A DNA stretch of 64,000 bases from Nitrospirota bacterium (GTDB lineage Bacteria; Nitrospirota; Nitrospiria; Nitrospirales; Nitrospiraceae). The notes beneath the pieces are model-generated. The model did not search any database. It saw nothing but the letters and a program-made list of their open reading frames with translations, and was not told where the DNA came from. A program made the translations under genes and the position numbers. Within the stretch, counting starts at the first letter, position 1. The number at the start of each line of letters is the position of its first letter. Where the stretch lies: positions 1 to 64,000 of the forward strand of contig JAUSMA010000067.1 of NCBI GenBank assembly GCA_030645475.1, given 5' to 3'. Positions 17,523-27,338 of this stretch are shown here, piece by piece.

Positions 17523-18227
17523 GTGATCCCGCTGCACGACGATAACCCAACCGAGCTGACGCCGGTGGTCACGGTCATTACTATCGCGGCCTGCGTCCTC
17601 GTCTTTCTCTACCAGATCAGCCTTCCTGCCGGCCCTGACAATACCTTCGTCTTCCAGTACGGGGCGATTCCGGCTCTTGTATTCGGACAGGCAGGCCTCC
17701 CAGAAATGGATGTGGCCATTCCCGCCTATGCCACGTTGATCACGAGCATGTTTCTCCACGGTGGCTGGATGCACCTCATCGGCAATATGCTGTACCTCTG
17801 GGTCTTCGGGAATAACATCGAAGACGTCATGGGCCATACGAAATACGCTCTGTTCTACCTCTCATGCGGGACCCTCGCCGCCTTGAGTCACGCCGTAACC
17901 GATCCGTCTTCGACTGTTCCCATGGTCGGAGCCAGCGGCGCCATTTCCGGTGTCTTAGGCGCCTACGTGCTGCTATTTCCACGAGCCCGCGTGTTGGTGT
18001 TGATACCGGGCCTGGGCCTCACGAAGGTGGCGGCCGGCTTCGTCCTCGGCATGTGGTTCGTGATGCAACTCTTCAGCGGGGGGATGAGCTTCGGCAGTAA
18101 GGGCGGAGGAGTGGCCTTCTTTGCCCATATCGGCGGGTTTCTCGCTGGAATGGCGCTGATCGGTCTGTTCAAGCGCCCGAACGTGCCCTTCTTTGGCGCA
18201 AGAGACAGAGGCCGGCGGGAAAACTAG
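17523..18227 (+). CDS. Rhomboid-family intramembrane serine protease
   Basis: 234-residue membrane protein with at least six hydrophobic segments. Family motifs: HGGWMHLIGNMLYLWVFG (His and Asn of the oxyanion region), GASGAISGVLGAY (catalytic Ser) and FFAHIGGFLAGM (catalytic His). The start is GTG 17523, with ribosome site AAGGG four bases upstream and the family-typical IPLHDDNP opening. Co-transcribed with the DHH gene. Substrates cannot be inferred. Confidence 0.92.
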   Translation: MIPLHDDNPTELTPVVTVITIAACVLVFLYQISLPAGPDNTFVFQYGAIPALVFGQAGLPEMDVAIPAYATLITSMFLHGGWMHLIGNMLYLWVFGNNIEDVMGHTKYALFYLSCGTLAALSHAVTDPSSTVPMVGASGAISGVLGAYVLLFPRARVLVLIPGLGLTKVAAGFVLGMWFVMQLFSGGMSFGSKGGGVAFFAHIGGFLAGMALIGLFKRPNVPFFGARDRGRREN

Positions 18228-18241
18228 CAGGAGGCTAGTTT
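18221..18241 (+). terminator. Inverted repeat over the rhomboid stop codon
   Basis: AAACTAGC and GCTAGTTT pair perfectly around AGGAG, overlapping the TAG stop. The following sequence is not a clean T run, so this is only a possible terminator between the rhomboid gene and the convergent kinase gene. Confidence 0.4.
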
Positions 18242-18318
18242 CTCTAGTCTATTGGGGGTTGTCTCATGTGGTTGATTGAACCAAACTAGCCACATACACC
18301 CGCACAAGCAGCCGGGAC

Positions 18319-20175
18319 TCATGCATCTAGCAGTTCACGCACTTTTTCCACCAACCCAGTTTGTCGATAGGGGCGCCGCAAGAGATATTTCGGGTTGAGG
18401 CGATGAGACACCATCGCCTCGTCGTCATAACCAGAGACAAAGAGCGGTTTCATCATCGGATGTTGCGCCAGCAACCGTGTGGCTAAGTCACGCCCGCCAA
18501 TCTCCGGCATCATGAGATCGCTCACGGTCACATGGACGGCTCCAGGATGTTGCTGCGTGAGCAACAACGCTTCAACGGACGAGCTCGCCTCCAAAACTTG
18601 ATAGCGATGCCGTAGCAGCGTGGAGAGTGCGAGCTTGCGGTCAATTTCATTCGCATCCACCAAGAGAACCGTCTCCTGACCTTTGGCTGAAACCTGTGTC
18701 TGGAGTGATGGCGCGAGCGGCCGACCCTGTGGTGCACAGGGAAGCACCACCCGCACCACGGTGCCTTGGCCAGGCTGACTCACCACATCGACCTGACCTG
18801 CACTTTGTTTCACGATGCCATAGACTGCGGTAAGTCCAAGTCCCACATTCATTTCTTTTGTGGAGAAGAAGGGCTCAAACATGTGCGACTGGGTCTCGAG
18901 ACTCATCCCGCTTCCCGTATCGCTCACTTGAATCAGCACCTTGGACTGGTGCCCCCCCTTGCCACTCACCGATACACTCTCATGCCCACTGGACACGGGC
19001 TTCGCCTCAATCCGAAGCCGACCACCCTGTGGCATGGCCTCTCGTGCATTGACCGCAAGATGCAGCAGGACCTGTTCGAGACCTTCACGGTCAACCTCGA
19101 CATCCATCGATGCATTGTCGATAAGGAGGTCCAGCTCAATCGACGCAGGCAGCAACCCTCTGATCACTCCACGAATCTCCTCCAGCACGGCCTTGACCGA
19201 CAGCACCTGCCGAAAGTGGCCGTCATGGAGGCCCAGTCCGGACAATTGAGCCGTCAAGGCCGCGGCCTGACCTCCGCTTCGAAAGATGTCATCGACCGGC
19301 CGATACAGCGGGTCGCCCGCTTTGAGGGAGGATAGGACAACGCCCGTCTGCCGCCCGATCACGGAAACCAGATGACTGAGTTCGTCGGCAATCCCTCCGG
19401 CAACTCGACCAATCGCCTCCATCTTCTGCGCTTCAAGTAATTGCTTCTCCAGGCCTTGCCGTTCTTGCTGCTCCTGCCGAACTTGCTCATTCGCTCGTGA
19501 GAGATCCCCCTTGAGCGCCTTGATACGAACCTCCAACTGGTCACGCGAGGCTTGCAAGGCCTGCTCAGTTTCTTTCAAGGTCTCGATACTCTCCATCAAG
19601 AATGACTTCTGTTGCCGTTCGGCCCCAATCGTTTGCAACGCCAGTCCGTAGAATGTTGCCATCACCAATAACACCGGCACCCCCAACAGATGCCCGACCG
19701 TCAATGAACCAGTTTGGACGACCCCTTGATAGAGGGTGAATCCATATCCGGCACAAAGCAGCAGGGAAAAGGCGATGACGTGGGAGAGCCTCCGCACCGA
19801 AGCGGCAATGAGCATGAGCAGAAAATACGACAGATAGAGATCCGAGCGAGCATTACCGGACAGGTAGATTGTTGCAGTGACGAATACCGTATCGATCCCG
19901 ATCAGAGCTCCGCTGAACCATGAAGCCTGCAGAATTGAGATCGGCACCAATAACAGACAAAGAACCATCGCCGCCAACCCGCCGACCATCACTTCACTTG
20001 TCACTTGGCTTGCGAGAAGTCCCCCCCCTGATAATAGCTGGTAGGCCAACATGACCCCAACCAGCGACTGAAGCACGACGTATCGTGGACGTGAAATCGC
20101 ACTGTCGTACCGCGAGTCGTCCAACAGCGGCTCAGCACGATTCTCAGAAGGGAGAGTGCGACTGCTCATCTGCAT
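18319..20175 (-). CDS. Membrane hybrid histidine kinase lacking the phospho-acceptor His
   Basis: About 618 residues: six predicted membrane helices (about 30-180), a coiled coil (about 195-250), then kinase and receiver domains. The H box reads GRVAGGIADELSH, so Asp (GAC, 19384-19386) replaces the usual His. HATPase motifs look intact (NAREAM, DTGSGM, FEPFFSTKE, GLGLTAVYG). The receiver keeps its Asp (VSDLMMP) and Ser, but one of the acidic pair is Ala (LLVDANE) and the conserved Lys is Arg (LLRRPYR). ATG 20175 or 20169 follows an AGGAG site; an upstream in-frame ATG at 20337 gives an unlikely tail. It is single-gene, with no partner visible. Signalling may be allosteric rather than by phosphotransfer. 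Confidence 0.85.
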   Translation of the reverse strand: MQMSSRTLPSENRAEPLLDDSRYDSAISRPRYVVLQSLVGVMLAYQLLSGGGLLASQVTSEVMVGGLAAMVLCLLLVPISILQASWFSGALIGIDTVFVTATIYLSGNARSDLYLSYFLLMLIAASVRRLSHVIAFSLLLCAGYGFTLYQGVVQTGSLTVGHLLGVPVLLVMATFYGLALQTIGAERQQKSFLMESIETLKETEQALQASRDQLEVRIKALKGDLSRANEQVRQEQQERQGLEKQLLEAQKMEAIGRVAGGIADELSHLVSVIGRQTGVVLSSLKAGDPLYRPVDDIFRSGGQAAALTAQLSGLGLHDGHFRQVLSVKAVLEEIRGVIRGLLPASIELDLLIDNASMDVEVDREGLEQVLLHLAVNAREAMPQGGRLRIEAKPVSSGHESVSVSGKGGHQSKVLIQVSDTGSGMSLETQSHMFEPFFSTKEMNVGLGLTAVYGIVKQSAGQVDVVSQPGQGTVVRVVLPCAPQGRPLAPSLQTQVSAKGQETVLLVDANEIDRKLALSTLLRHRYQVLEASSSVEALLLTQQHPGAVHVTVSDLMMPEIGGRDLATRLLAQHPMMKPLFVSGYDDEAMVSHRLNPKYLLRRPYRQTGLVEKVRELLDA

Positions 20176-20521
20176 GATCTCCTGTTGGGCTACCAAAGAC
20201 TCGCAGGATGCTGAGCGAGTCGGTCGGTCGTGGCCTCTCGTGCCAACATCGTTTTCTTGCAACCGGCTCAGAGTGGAGCAAGTCCTGTACCGATACCCCA
20301 ACAGAGGAGAACCCCGCCATTCCCAGTAACTACGCACTGAGAAGGTGAACCGTTTTATCCATCTCCCTACAGCAGTTCACAAAATAGAACGGTACGTGAT
20401 GGCCAGAAAGTGGCTCACAGATTGGCTTTGCCTGATTACCTAGGCCGATAAAGTTGTCGCTCCCGCGGCAGCATCCTGTCGGTTGATGCCGGATAGGAAC
20501 CAGACACAAACATGAAAGTGT
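20176..20521. other. Intergenic region upstream of the hybrid kinase
   Basis: 346 bases between the kinase start and the purK stop. I see no convincing gene, RNA, strong hairpin or repeat; it presumably holds the kinase promoter. Confidence 0.5.
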
Positions 20522-21700
20522 TTATGCTAAAGGGAGGGAACCGTTCGCCAGGCCGTCACGAAACGGTTTCGCACGATCGAGAGCAAGACCGAGTGTCTCG
20601 CCGAGAAATGTGACATGTCCCATCTTGCGACGGGAACGAATCTCGCGTTTACCATAGAGGTGGAGCACTGCGCCAGGGATGTCCAGCAGGGCTCGACAAC
20701 CTGAGCCATGTGTAATAGCCGCGACATCATTCCCGATGAGATTCACCATGACGGCTGGGCTCAACAGACGCACTTCACCAAGCGGCATTCCACTAGCCGT
20801 ACGAACCTGTTGCTCAAACTGAGACACACTGCAGGCATCAAGCGTGTAATGGCCAGAATTATGGGGCCGAGGCGCGATTTCGTTGATGAGCAGTTCTCCG
20901 CTAGACAGCTGAAATAATTCGAGGCAGAAGACCCCAACCCCTTCCAGACGATCCACGACCTGACGTGCAAGAGCGGCCGCTCGTTCGGCCACAATGGGAG
21001 ATGCCAACGCCGGCACTATGGTGGTCCGAAGAATCCCCTCTTCATGTTCATTCTCAGCCAACGGATAGGTGCAGCTCTGTCCATCAGATCCGCGGACCAC
21101 CAGGATCGAAAGTTCACGTTCAAACGGCACATAGGCCTCCACGATCCATCGTATGCCTGGGCGGCCGGATTCCAATAATGCCCGTTCCACCTCCTGGACA
21201 TCGGACTCCTGGCCAATGCGCCACTGGCCTTTGCCGTCATAACCGGCCGTCGCCGTCTTACAAAATGCGGGATAGCCAACCTGTCGGACGGTTGCCGCCA
21301 ATTGATCGGGTGCTGTCAAGGTGACAAACGAAGGAACGGGAAATCCGTTGGAGGCCAAGAACCCCTTTTGTTCGAGGCGATCCTGAATCACGTTCAGGAC
21401 GGCACTCGACGGACGAACCGGTTTCTGCTGCTCCAACGCACGACAGAGCTCCGCAGGGATATTTTCCCATTCATAGGTCACGGCGCTGACCAGGTCGACA
21501 AACCGCACAAGACTGGGCTGATCGTTAAAGGGAACTGAAAAGTTGTATGTGGCTAAACGATGGGCAGGCGCCTCTGGATCGGGATCCCAAACGGCGACCT
21601 GATAGCCAAGACGGCGTGCTGCCAGGGTGAACATGGCGCCCAATTGTCCGCCACCCAGAACACCGAGAACAGACCCTGGTTCGATGACCTCTGCCTTCAC
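20522..21700 (-). CDS. purK: 5-(carboxyamino)imidazole ribonucleotide synthase
   Basis: ATP-grasp enzyme that carboxylates AIR to N5-CAIR in purine synthesis. The N-terminal GVLGGGQLGAMFTLAARRLGY motif and AVWDPDPEAPAHRLA are typical of PurK. ATP-grasp features follow (TATAGYDGKGQWRI, VEAYVPFERELS, NEIAPRPHNSGHYT). Length 392 is normal. It overlaps purE by 4 bases (ATGA), with purE first, so both steps are translated together. AIR/CAIR conversion therefore uses the two-enzyme bacterial route. Confidence 0.97.
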   Translation of the reverse strand: MKAEVIEPGSVLGVLGGGQLGAMFTLAARRLGYQVAVWDPDPEAPAHRLATYNFSVPFNDQPSLVRFVDLVSAVTYEWENIPAELCRALEQQKPVRPSSAVLNVIQDRLEQKGFLASNGFPVPSFVTLTAPDQLAATVRQVGYPAFCKTATAGYDGKGQWRIGQESDVQEVERALLESGRPGIRWIVEAYVPFERELSILVVRGSDGQSCTYPLAENEHEEGILRTTIVPALASPIVAERAAALARQVVDRLEGVGVFCLELFQLSSGELLINEIAPRPHNSGHYTLDACSVSQFEQQVRTASGMPLGEVRLLSPAVMVNLIGNDVAAITHGSGCRALLDIPGAVLHLYGKREIRSRRKMGHVTFLGETLGLALDRAKPFRDGLANGSLPLA

Positions 21701-22281
21701 GCTCGACGACTCGGGCGGCCTGGGCCTTTCGTTTTGGCCACCAAGCCCTTCGCCTCAGGAGAGTGGAGCACGCTGTCCGTCTGTGTTTGACGGAATAGTT
21801 TCACACGGTCGGCAATCGCTGGATACCGGCCTGCCAAGATTTGCGCCGCCAGCAAGCCGGCATTTTCCGCCCCGCCGATCGCCACGGTGGCGACGGGGAC
21901 CCCTCGTGGCATTTGGACGATGGAGAGGAGGGAGTCCAGTCCGCGAAGATTCTCCGTCGGGATCGGAACGCCAATGACCGGCAGATGCGTCTTCGCAGCC
22001 AGCATCCCGGGAAGATGGGCCGCCCCGCCAGCCCCGGCAATAATCACTTCGATCCCCCGGCCGGGAGCCTGTTCAGCATAGGTGAACAAGCGATCCGGAG
22101 TCCGATGCGCCGAGACGACCAGGAGTTCGCTTGGAATCCCCAGATCCGTCAGCATCGCCACGGCCTTCTCTAAGATCGGGAAATCGGATTTACTTCCACC
22201 CAACACCCCGACCAAGGGATGCGAGCGATCTACCTTTTTTCGTTGCGATAGTCGTAGGGGTCCTCTACTGAGACGAGGCAT
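21697..22281 (-). CDS. purE: N5-carboxyaminoimidazole ribonucleotide mutase
   Basis: Class I PurE, converting N5-CAIR to CAIR. Motifs: GVLGGSKSDFPILEKA, VVSAHRTPDRLF and IIAGAGGAAHLPGMLAA. The length of 194 exceeds the usual 160-170 owing to basic tails at both ends. It is the first gene of purE-purK, divergent from the exporter operon starting at 22480. Confidence 0.97.
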   Translation of the reverse strand: MPRLSRGPLRLSQRKKVDRSHPLVGVLGGSKSDFPILEKAVAMLTDLGIPSELLVVSAHRTPDRLFTYAEQAPGRGIEVIIAGAGGAAHLPGMLAAKTHLPVIGVPIPTENLRGLDSLLSIVQMPRGVPVATVAIGGAENAGLLAAQILAGRYPAIADRVKLFRQTQTDSVLHSPEAKGLVAKTKGPGRPSRRA

Positions 22282-22405
22282 ATTCGCGCGGGCCTTTCTC
22301 TCGTGGGTCTCTGGCTTATGGCTCTCAACGGAGCCCCCACCTTATCGACTCTCTGAAGGATGGTCAAGCAGGCCCTACCAGCAAAAGCCGATTCCCGCAG
22401 AGAAA

Positions 22406-22435
22406 TTGACCGGATGATCGGCTTTCCACTATGAT
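22406..22435 (+). promoter_or_regulatory. Sigma-70-type promoter of the HlyD/TolC/ABC operon
   Basis: TTGACC (22406-22411) and TATGAT (22430-22435), each 5 of 6 to consensus, are separated by 18 bases. Predicted start of transcription is near 22443, 37 bases before the first gene, which has a GAGGAG ribosome site. Confidence 0.6.
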
Positions 22436-22479
22436 GGAGCCGTAGTAGTCGTTTCTCTGCCTCTGTCGAGGAGAAGTCG

Positions 22480-23916
22480 GTGGCACGCTTCACACAGGAT
22501 TTGCGAAGCAAAGTTCGCTCCCTTGTCAGACGGGACACCGGCCTGGATGAGATCGCTATCGACGAACTTGCGACCTCCAGAAAGCTTCAGTCCTGGGAAG
22601 CGGTCCAAATCCCCGAACGTCTTCGATTTTCTTCGCGCCTCGCCATCAAACTCGTACTCCTGTTTCTCTTGATCATCGCCTTCGTTCCTTGGACACAGAC
22701 GATTACCGTCAGCGGACAACTCTCCGCCTATACGCCCTCCGAACGTCCGCAGGATATCGAAGCGCAGATCACCGGACGGATCAAGAAGTGGCACATCTTT
22801 GAAGGGGTGCGCGTCAAGCAAGGCGATCTTATTCTTGAGTTAGATGACTACGACCCCAATTTCATGTCTCCGGACCTCCTATCTTTCCTAGACCAACGAC
22901 GCAAGGCGCTGGATCAAAGTCGCAAGGCGGCGCTCGCCCGCGCCGAGCAATTGGATAAACGGATCAAGGAGATGCAGAACCTCGTGAAGTCCGCGGTCCC
23001 GTCCGCCCAGGCACGCGTAATCGAATCTGAGAATAAGGTCCGGGAAGCCTACCAGAAAGTCGAAGCAGCAAAAATTGCGGTCGCGACAGCCGAGTTGAAC
23101 GTGGACCGGCACAAACAGTTAGCCGAGCAGGGCCTCGTGTCGCAACGCGAACTCGAGTTGACCATTCAGTCAGCGCTTGCCACCAAAGCCGATCTGACCG
23201 GAGCACAGGCCAACCTTAAGGGAGCAGAACAGGCCATGAAGGCTCTCGGCTTCGGCCGCGACCAGGTCAGCGCCGAAGTCCTGCAACGATTGCTCGACGC
23301 AGAAGCGGCCCGTGAGGCCTCTATCGGCGAAGCGGCAAAAGCCACCGATCAACTGGCCGATGTCTCACTGCGCATGTCCAACGCGGAACAACGCCGGCTC
23401 GCCGGCCACATCCTCTCCCCGATCGATGGCACCGTGGTGAAGATGGCTCAAGCCGGTGCCGGTGAAACCGTCCGCCCCGGGGAAAAACTCGTGAAAATTT
23501 CTCCAGCGAGTGCCGACAAGGCCATCGAGATGCTGGCTGACGGAATGGACGCCCCGCTGCTCAACGTAGGCCGGAAGGTGCGTGTCTTGTTTTATGGGAT
23601 TCCGGCTATTCCCCTCCCGGCTTGGCCGGAGATCATGGCCGGCACCTATGGTGGCGTCATCAAGGTCATCGACCAAGTCGACGACGGCAAGGGGAACTTT
23701 CGTTTCTGGGTGGTCCCGGATCCCGACGATCGAACCTGGCCGCCACAAGAACATGTCCGCCAGGGAACCAAAGCCATGGGATGGGTCATCTTGAACCGAG
23801 TCCCCCTGTGGTACGAGCTCTGGCGGCGCTTCAACCTCTTTCCCCCAGATTACCAAGAGCGCCCACCAAGCCTCATCGACACTCTCTTGCCAAAAGCAGG
23901 GCGAGGTGCGAAATAA
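22480..23916 (+). CDS. HlyD-family membrane fusion protein
   Basis: Periplasmic adaptor of a type I secretion-like system. A cytoplasmic N-tail of about 60 residues precedes one membrane helix (about 63-80), then a biotinyl-lipoyl half-motif (IEAQITGRIKKWHIFEGVRVKQGDLI), a long alpha-helical hairpin (about 140-290), the second lipoyl half (GHILSPIDGTVVKMAQAGAGETVRPGEKL) and a beta-barrel C-terminus. Start is GTG 22480 behind GAGGAG. It is the first gene of a four-gene plus-strand operon with TolC-like, ABC and four-helix membrane proteins. The N-terminal extension and the trailing proline-rich tail are unusual for HlyD. Confidence 0.88.
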   Translation: MARFTQDLRSKVRSLVRRDTGLDEIAIDELATSRKLQSWEAVQIPERLRFSSRLAIKLVLLFLLIIAFVPWTQTITVSGQLSAYTPSERPQDIEAQITGRIKKWHIFEGVRVKQGDLILELDDYDPNFMSPDLLSFLDQRRKALDQSRKAALARAEQLDKRIKEMQNLVKSAVPSAQARVIESENKVREAYQKVEAAKIAVATAELNVDRHKQLAEQGLVSQRELELTIQSALATKADLTGAQANLKGAEQAMKALGFGRDQVSAEVLQRLLDAEAAREASIGEAAKATDQLADVSLRMSNAEQRRLAGHILSPIDGTVVKMAQAGAGETVRPGEKLVKISPASADKAIEMLADGMDAPLLNVGRKVRVLFYGIPAIPLPAWPEIMAGTYGGVIKVIDQVDDGKGNFRFWVVPDPDDRTWPPQEHVRQGTKAMGWVILNRVPLWYELWRRFNLFPPDYQERPPSLIDTLLPKAGRGAK

Positions 23917-24037
23917 GCGCAGCGCAGTACGTGTTACCTCGTCTCAATATGCCCGCACCACAAACGACATCACCTTTCCGCGCCTGGTCTAACCCTCGCC
24001 GCGGTCGCTCGCCTATCTGACGAAAGGAGTCTGTCTC

Positions 24038-25522
24038 ATGAATTCCCGTCACGCTCTCCCAGTCCTGCTGCTCCTGGGTTCGATCGGGCTCTGCCCCTCC
24101 CTCTCCTCTGCGGAAGAGCCGATGAAATCAAAATCGCTCCCGCCAATTCCCTTGAGTGTGGAAGAGATTCACGCCTGGATCGATCGCTCGCACCCACTCC
24201 TCAGGGGGGCCGGTACAGAGAAAACCATGGCACGAGGGAAAATGCTCAAAGCATTAGGCGCTTTTGAGCCAACCCTCATCAACGATACTGAGATCGAACG
24301 ATTCATCAAGAGTTCAGACCCCGGCAAAGGCACCCAAACAGCGGGATTCAACGACACACTCGTCGAAGCGCGCCACCCCTGGGGATTTCGCTACAGCGCA
24401 GGGGTACGGCATGCCATCGGCGATGCAACCATTCCCGATCTTTCATTCGGCGGGGGTAACAATCAAGTCCTCCTCGGAGGCTTCTTCCCGCTGCTCCGAG
24501 GCCTCATGATGAATCCAGAAAATGCTGAACTCCAGCGATCCGAATTGGCCAATCCAAAGGCGGAAGTGCAGATCTCTCAAACAAGACAGGACCTGTTCCT
24601 GGCGGCAGCCACACAGTTTTGGGATTGGGTCACCGCGGTGAAGCTTGCAGAGGTGCAGCGCCGAGCCGTAGGAGTGGCCGAAGACCGGTATCGACAGGTT
24701 GAAGGCCGCGCCAAGGCAGGAGCTGTCGCGCCGCTCGACGTGGTCGAGGCCAATCAGGAGGTGCAGCGCCGCCGCGAGGTGGCCATCGCCGTGCAACGGC
24801 TGGTAGAGCAAGAACAGCTGAAACTGTCCATGTTCCTCTGGGAGAATAACGCGCCCGTCTCGCCGCATCTGGAGCGAGCCCCAGACTTCCCGTCGGCCAT
24901 GCTGGTGCCGGCGCCTGACATCATCCAAGCCCATAAACTCCAAGCCAAAGTCGATCGGCCGGAGGTCAAAGAAGTCGGCATCGAAGCCAAACTCAACAAT
25001 ATCGATCTAGAGCTGGCCAAAAATAACCTCCTTCCCAGCCTGGATGCTGAAGCAGCGCCATCTCGCACGCCGGAGAAGTTCGTGCTGGGGCTCGGCTACC
25101 GCTTTGGGCTGGAACTCAAGATTCCGATCCTCCAGCGAAAGAGCCGCGGCGAAGTCCTGGAAGCGCAAGGCAAGGCAGATCGATTTGTCTTCATGCAGCA
25201 ATTCCGCGAGCAACAAGTGCTCATCGATGTCGACAATGCCCTCTCCGCCCTCGAACGTGCCAAGGAACGCGTCGCGGCGGCAGCCGAATCGCTCCGACTG
25301 GCTAAAACCCTTGAAGAAGGGGAACGTTTCCGGTTTAGCCTTGGAGCAACTAGTATCCTCTTCGTCAACTTACGGGAACGGAATTCAGTCGATTCGGAGA
25401 GCCAGGTCATCCGAGCCAAGGCGGACTATCAAAAGGCGCGAGCCTTGTACCAATGGGCCATCGGAGCCTGGGCCAGAACGACGCCGTTCGTAACTCCCGT
25501 TACCTATCGGGCAAGAGATTGA
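24038..25522 (+). CDS. TolC-like outer membrane efflux protein
   Basis: 494 residues with a signal peptide (about 1-25, ending LSSAEE). Two repeats of long alpha-helical and strand segments are typical of outer membrane efflux proteins: QTRQDLFLAAATQFWDWVTAVKLAEVQRRAV in the first half and LERAKERVAAAAESLRLAKTLEEGERFRFSLG in the second. An AAAG-GAG-like site (cgAAAGGAGt) precedes ATG 24038. It would supply the outer-membrane channel for the HlyD-type adaptor encoded 121 bases upstream. Confidence 0.88.
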   Translation: MNSRHALPVLLLLGSIGLCPSLSSAEEPMKSKSLPPIPLSVEEIHAWIDRSHPLLRGAGTEKTMARGKMLKALGAFEPTLINDTEIERFIKSSDPGKGTQTAGFNDTLVEARHPWGFRYSAGVRHAIGDATIPDLSFGGGNNQVLLGGFFPLLRGLMMNPENAELQRSELANPKAEVQISQTRQDLFLAAATQFWDWVTAVKLAEVQRRAVGVAEDRYRQVEGRAKAGAVAPLDVVEANQEVQRRREVAIAVQRLVEQEQLKLSMFLWENNAPVSPHLERAPDFPSAMLVPAPDIIQAHKLQAKVDRPEVKEVGIEAKLNNIDLELAKNNLLPSLDAEAAPSRTPEKFVLGLGYRFGLELKIPILQRKSRGEVLEAQGKADRFVFMQQFREQQVLIDVDNALSALERAKERVAAAAESLRLAKTLEEGERFRFSLGATSILFVNLRERNSVDSESQVIRAKADYQKARALYQWAIGAWARTTPFVTPVTYRARD

Positions 25523-25660
25523 TTGAGAAGAAGTGGCTTTTCTTTCACTGCTTTGATAGCGTGAGAGCATAACGCGCCTGTTCCCATACATCGGCTCACC
25601 CTGCCCCTCTAACGCAGTGCAACGAGAGGCAGGACCTCGCCGAGGAAGAAGGCGGATTTC

Positions 25661-27325
25661 GTGCAAAGTCAGGTCGGTCTCCAACAGAATCTGTTTCAAT
25701 CGATGCTTGCATGCCTGGGCGTCCTCTTCCGCTTGGAGCGGAAGATCCTTGCCCTGATCGTCTCGTATTCACTCGCCATCGGACTCTTCTCCCTCATTGT
25801 CCCTCTCACAGTCCAAGAGCTCGTCAACACGTTTGCCTTCGCCATTCAGCCCATCACCATTGTAACTCTCGCAGGGGTGATGGTGGCCGGGCTCATGTTC
25901 GTCGGAGCATTCCGAGCTTTGCAGTTCTACTCCGTCGAGGTGCTGGAGCGCCGGATCTTCGCTCGGGTCGCCCTCGGGATGGCCCAGCAGTTGCCCCAGT
26001 TGCAATTTTTAGGGTTTAAACCCCGCTATGCCAATTACTTCATGGAGACCGTCTTTGTGCAACGGGCGCTCTCCGTCCTCCTCGTTGACCTGATCAACGT
26101 CATCGTGGGCGGGGCGGTCGGCATGACCATCCTGGTTTTTTATCATCCCTACTTCTTGTTGTACAACGCATTGCTCATGGCAGGGTTTACCGTCGTCTTT
26201 TTTCTCATGTCGCATGGAGGGCTGAAGGCCACTATCGCCATGTCCCATGCAAAATATGACACCCTGCATTGGCTGCAGGAGATCTCGTTTAATCTGCTGC
26301 ACTTCAAAGCCACGGATAGCCAAGCCATACTGATGCGGAGGACCGATGAGTTAGTCCAGTCCTACGTCGAAACCAGACAAACTCGATTCGGCATCCTGAT
26401 TCGTCAATACCTGGGATCGGTCGGCTGGCAAGCCGTCGCCCATAGCGGGCTCCTTGCCACTGCCGGATGGCTGTTGTCCATCGGTCAATTGACGCTCGGG
26501 CAACTGGTCGCCGCCGAGGTTGTTGTCAGCGGACTCCTCCTGAGTTTCGATGCCGTCGTCAAACGCATGGGACACATTTATTACTTCCTCACCGGTTTGA
26601 ACGAACTCGATTTTCTCTTCTCGCTTCCGAAAGACCAAGCCTCCGCCACCCTGTCCGTCCCGCTGCCGGATCCCACAATTCACGGTATTCGCGTGACCTG
26701 CAAAGACCTCGCGGTCATCCACCCAGGCCTGCCGACGATCTTCGAACAGTTCAATCTTGAAGTCACACCCGGAGAAAAAATCGGCGTCTACGCCAGTACG
26801 GCGGCAGCCAAAACGGCGCTCGCACGTGTCTTGGCAGGCCTGGAAACTCCGACTGGCGGCGTCCTTCGCTACAACGGCGTAGACCTTCGCCACCTCGATC
26901 TTCAGGCGATCAATCGCTGTCGAGGGTTCATGATCGACTCCCAGCTCACTCTGTTCGAGGGCACGATCGAAGATAACATCGTGTTGGGACGATCCTATGT
27001 TCCTTATAGCGATATCCGGTGGGCATTGCGCTTCACCGAACTGGAAGAAGACGTCGACGCATTCCCGCAGGGAATCAAGACCCACATCCGGGCCCCGGGA
27101 AAAATTCTTGCTCCAACGCATATCCTGCGGATCTTGCTCGCACGCGCAATCCTCGCCCGTCCGCAAATTCTGATCTTTGACGGTATCATCCACAATATGC
27201 AGCCGGCCATGCGCGAGACCGTCTTACGACGGCTCTGCTCAAAAGACGAACCCTGGTCGGTGATCTTTATATCGAACGATCCGAATCTCACGCCGCACGT
27301 CGATCGACGAATCATTCTCGATTAA
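25661..27325 (+). CDS. ABC exporter-like protein with a degenerate ATPase domain
   Basis: 554 residues: a membrane domain with five or six helices (about 30-310), then a nucleotide-binding fold (about 335-554). The fold keeps its outline but has lost the catalytic motifs. Walker A is VYASTAAAKT (both Gly replaced by Ala, Lys384 kept). The Q-loop Gln is not where expected. The LSGGQ signature is replaced by LAPTH (483-487). Walker B is ILIFDG, with Gly508 for the catalytic Glu. The switch His is Asn539 (ISND). Start is GTG 25661. It lies between TolC-like and four-helix genes. ATP hydrolysis seems unlikely; a structural or regulatory role, or a partner ATPase elsewhere, is inferred. Confidence 0.85.
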   Translation: MQSQVGLQQNLFQSMLACLGVLFRLERKILALIVSYSLAIGLFSLIVPLTVQELVNTFAFAIQPITIVTLAGVMVAGLMFVGAFRALQFYSVEVLERRIFARVALGMAQQLPQLQFLGFKPRYANYFMETVFVQRALSVLLVDLINVIVGGAVGMTILVFYHPYFLLYNALLMAGFTVVFFLMSHGGLKATIAMSHAKYDTLHWLQEISFNLLHFKATDSQAILMRRTDELVQSYVETRQTRFGILIRQYLGSVGWQAVAHSGLLATAGWLLSIGQLTLGQLVAAEVVVSGLLLSFDAVVKRMGHIYYFLTGLNELDFLFSLPKDQASATLSVPLPDPTIHGIRVTCKDLAVIHPGLPTIFEQFNLEVTPGEKIGVYASTAAAKTALARVLAGLETPTGGVLRYNGVDLRHLDLQAINRCRGFMIDSQLTLFEGTIEDNIVLGRSYVPYSDIRWALRFTELEEDVDAFPQGIKTHIRAPGKILAPTHILRILLARAILARPQILIFDGIIHNMQPAMRETVLRRLCSKDEPWSVIFISNDPNLTPHVDRRIILD

Positions 27326-27338
27326 GTTAGGGGAACAA

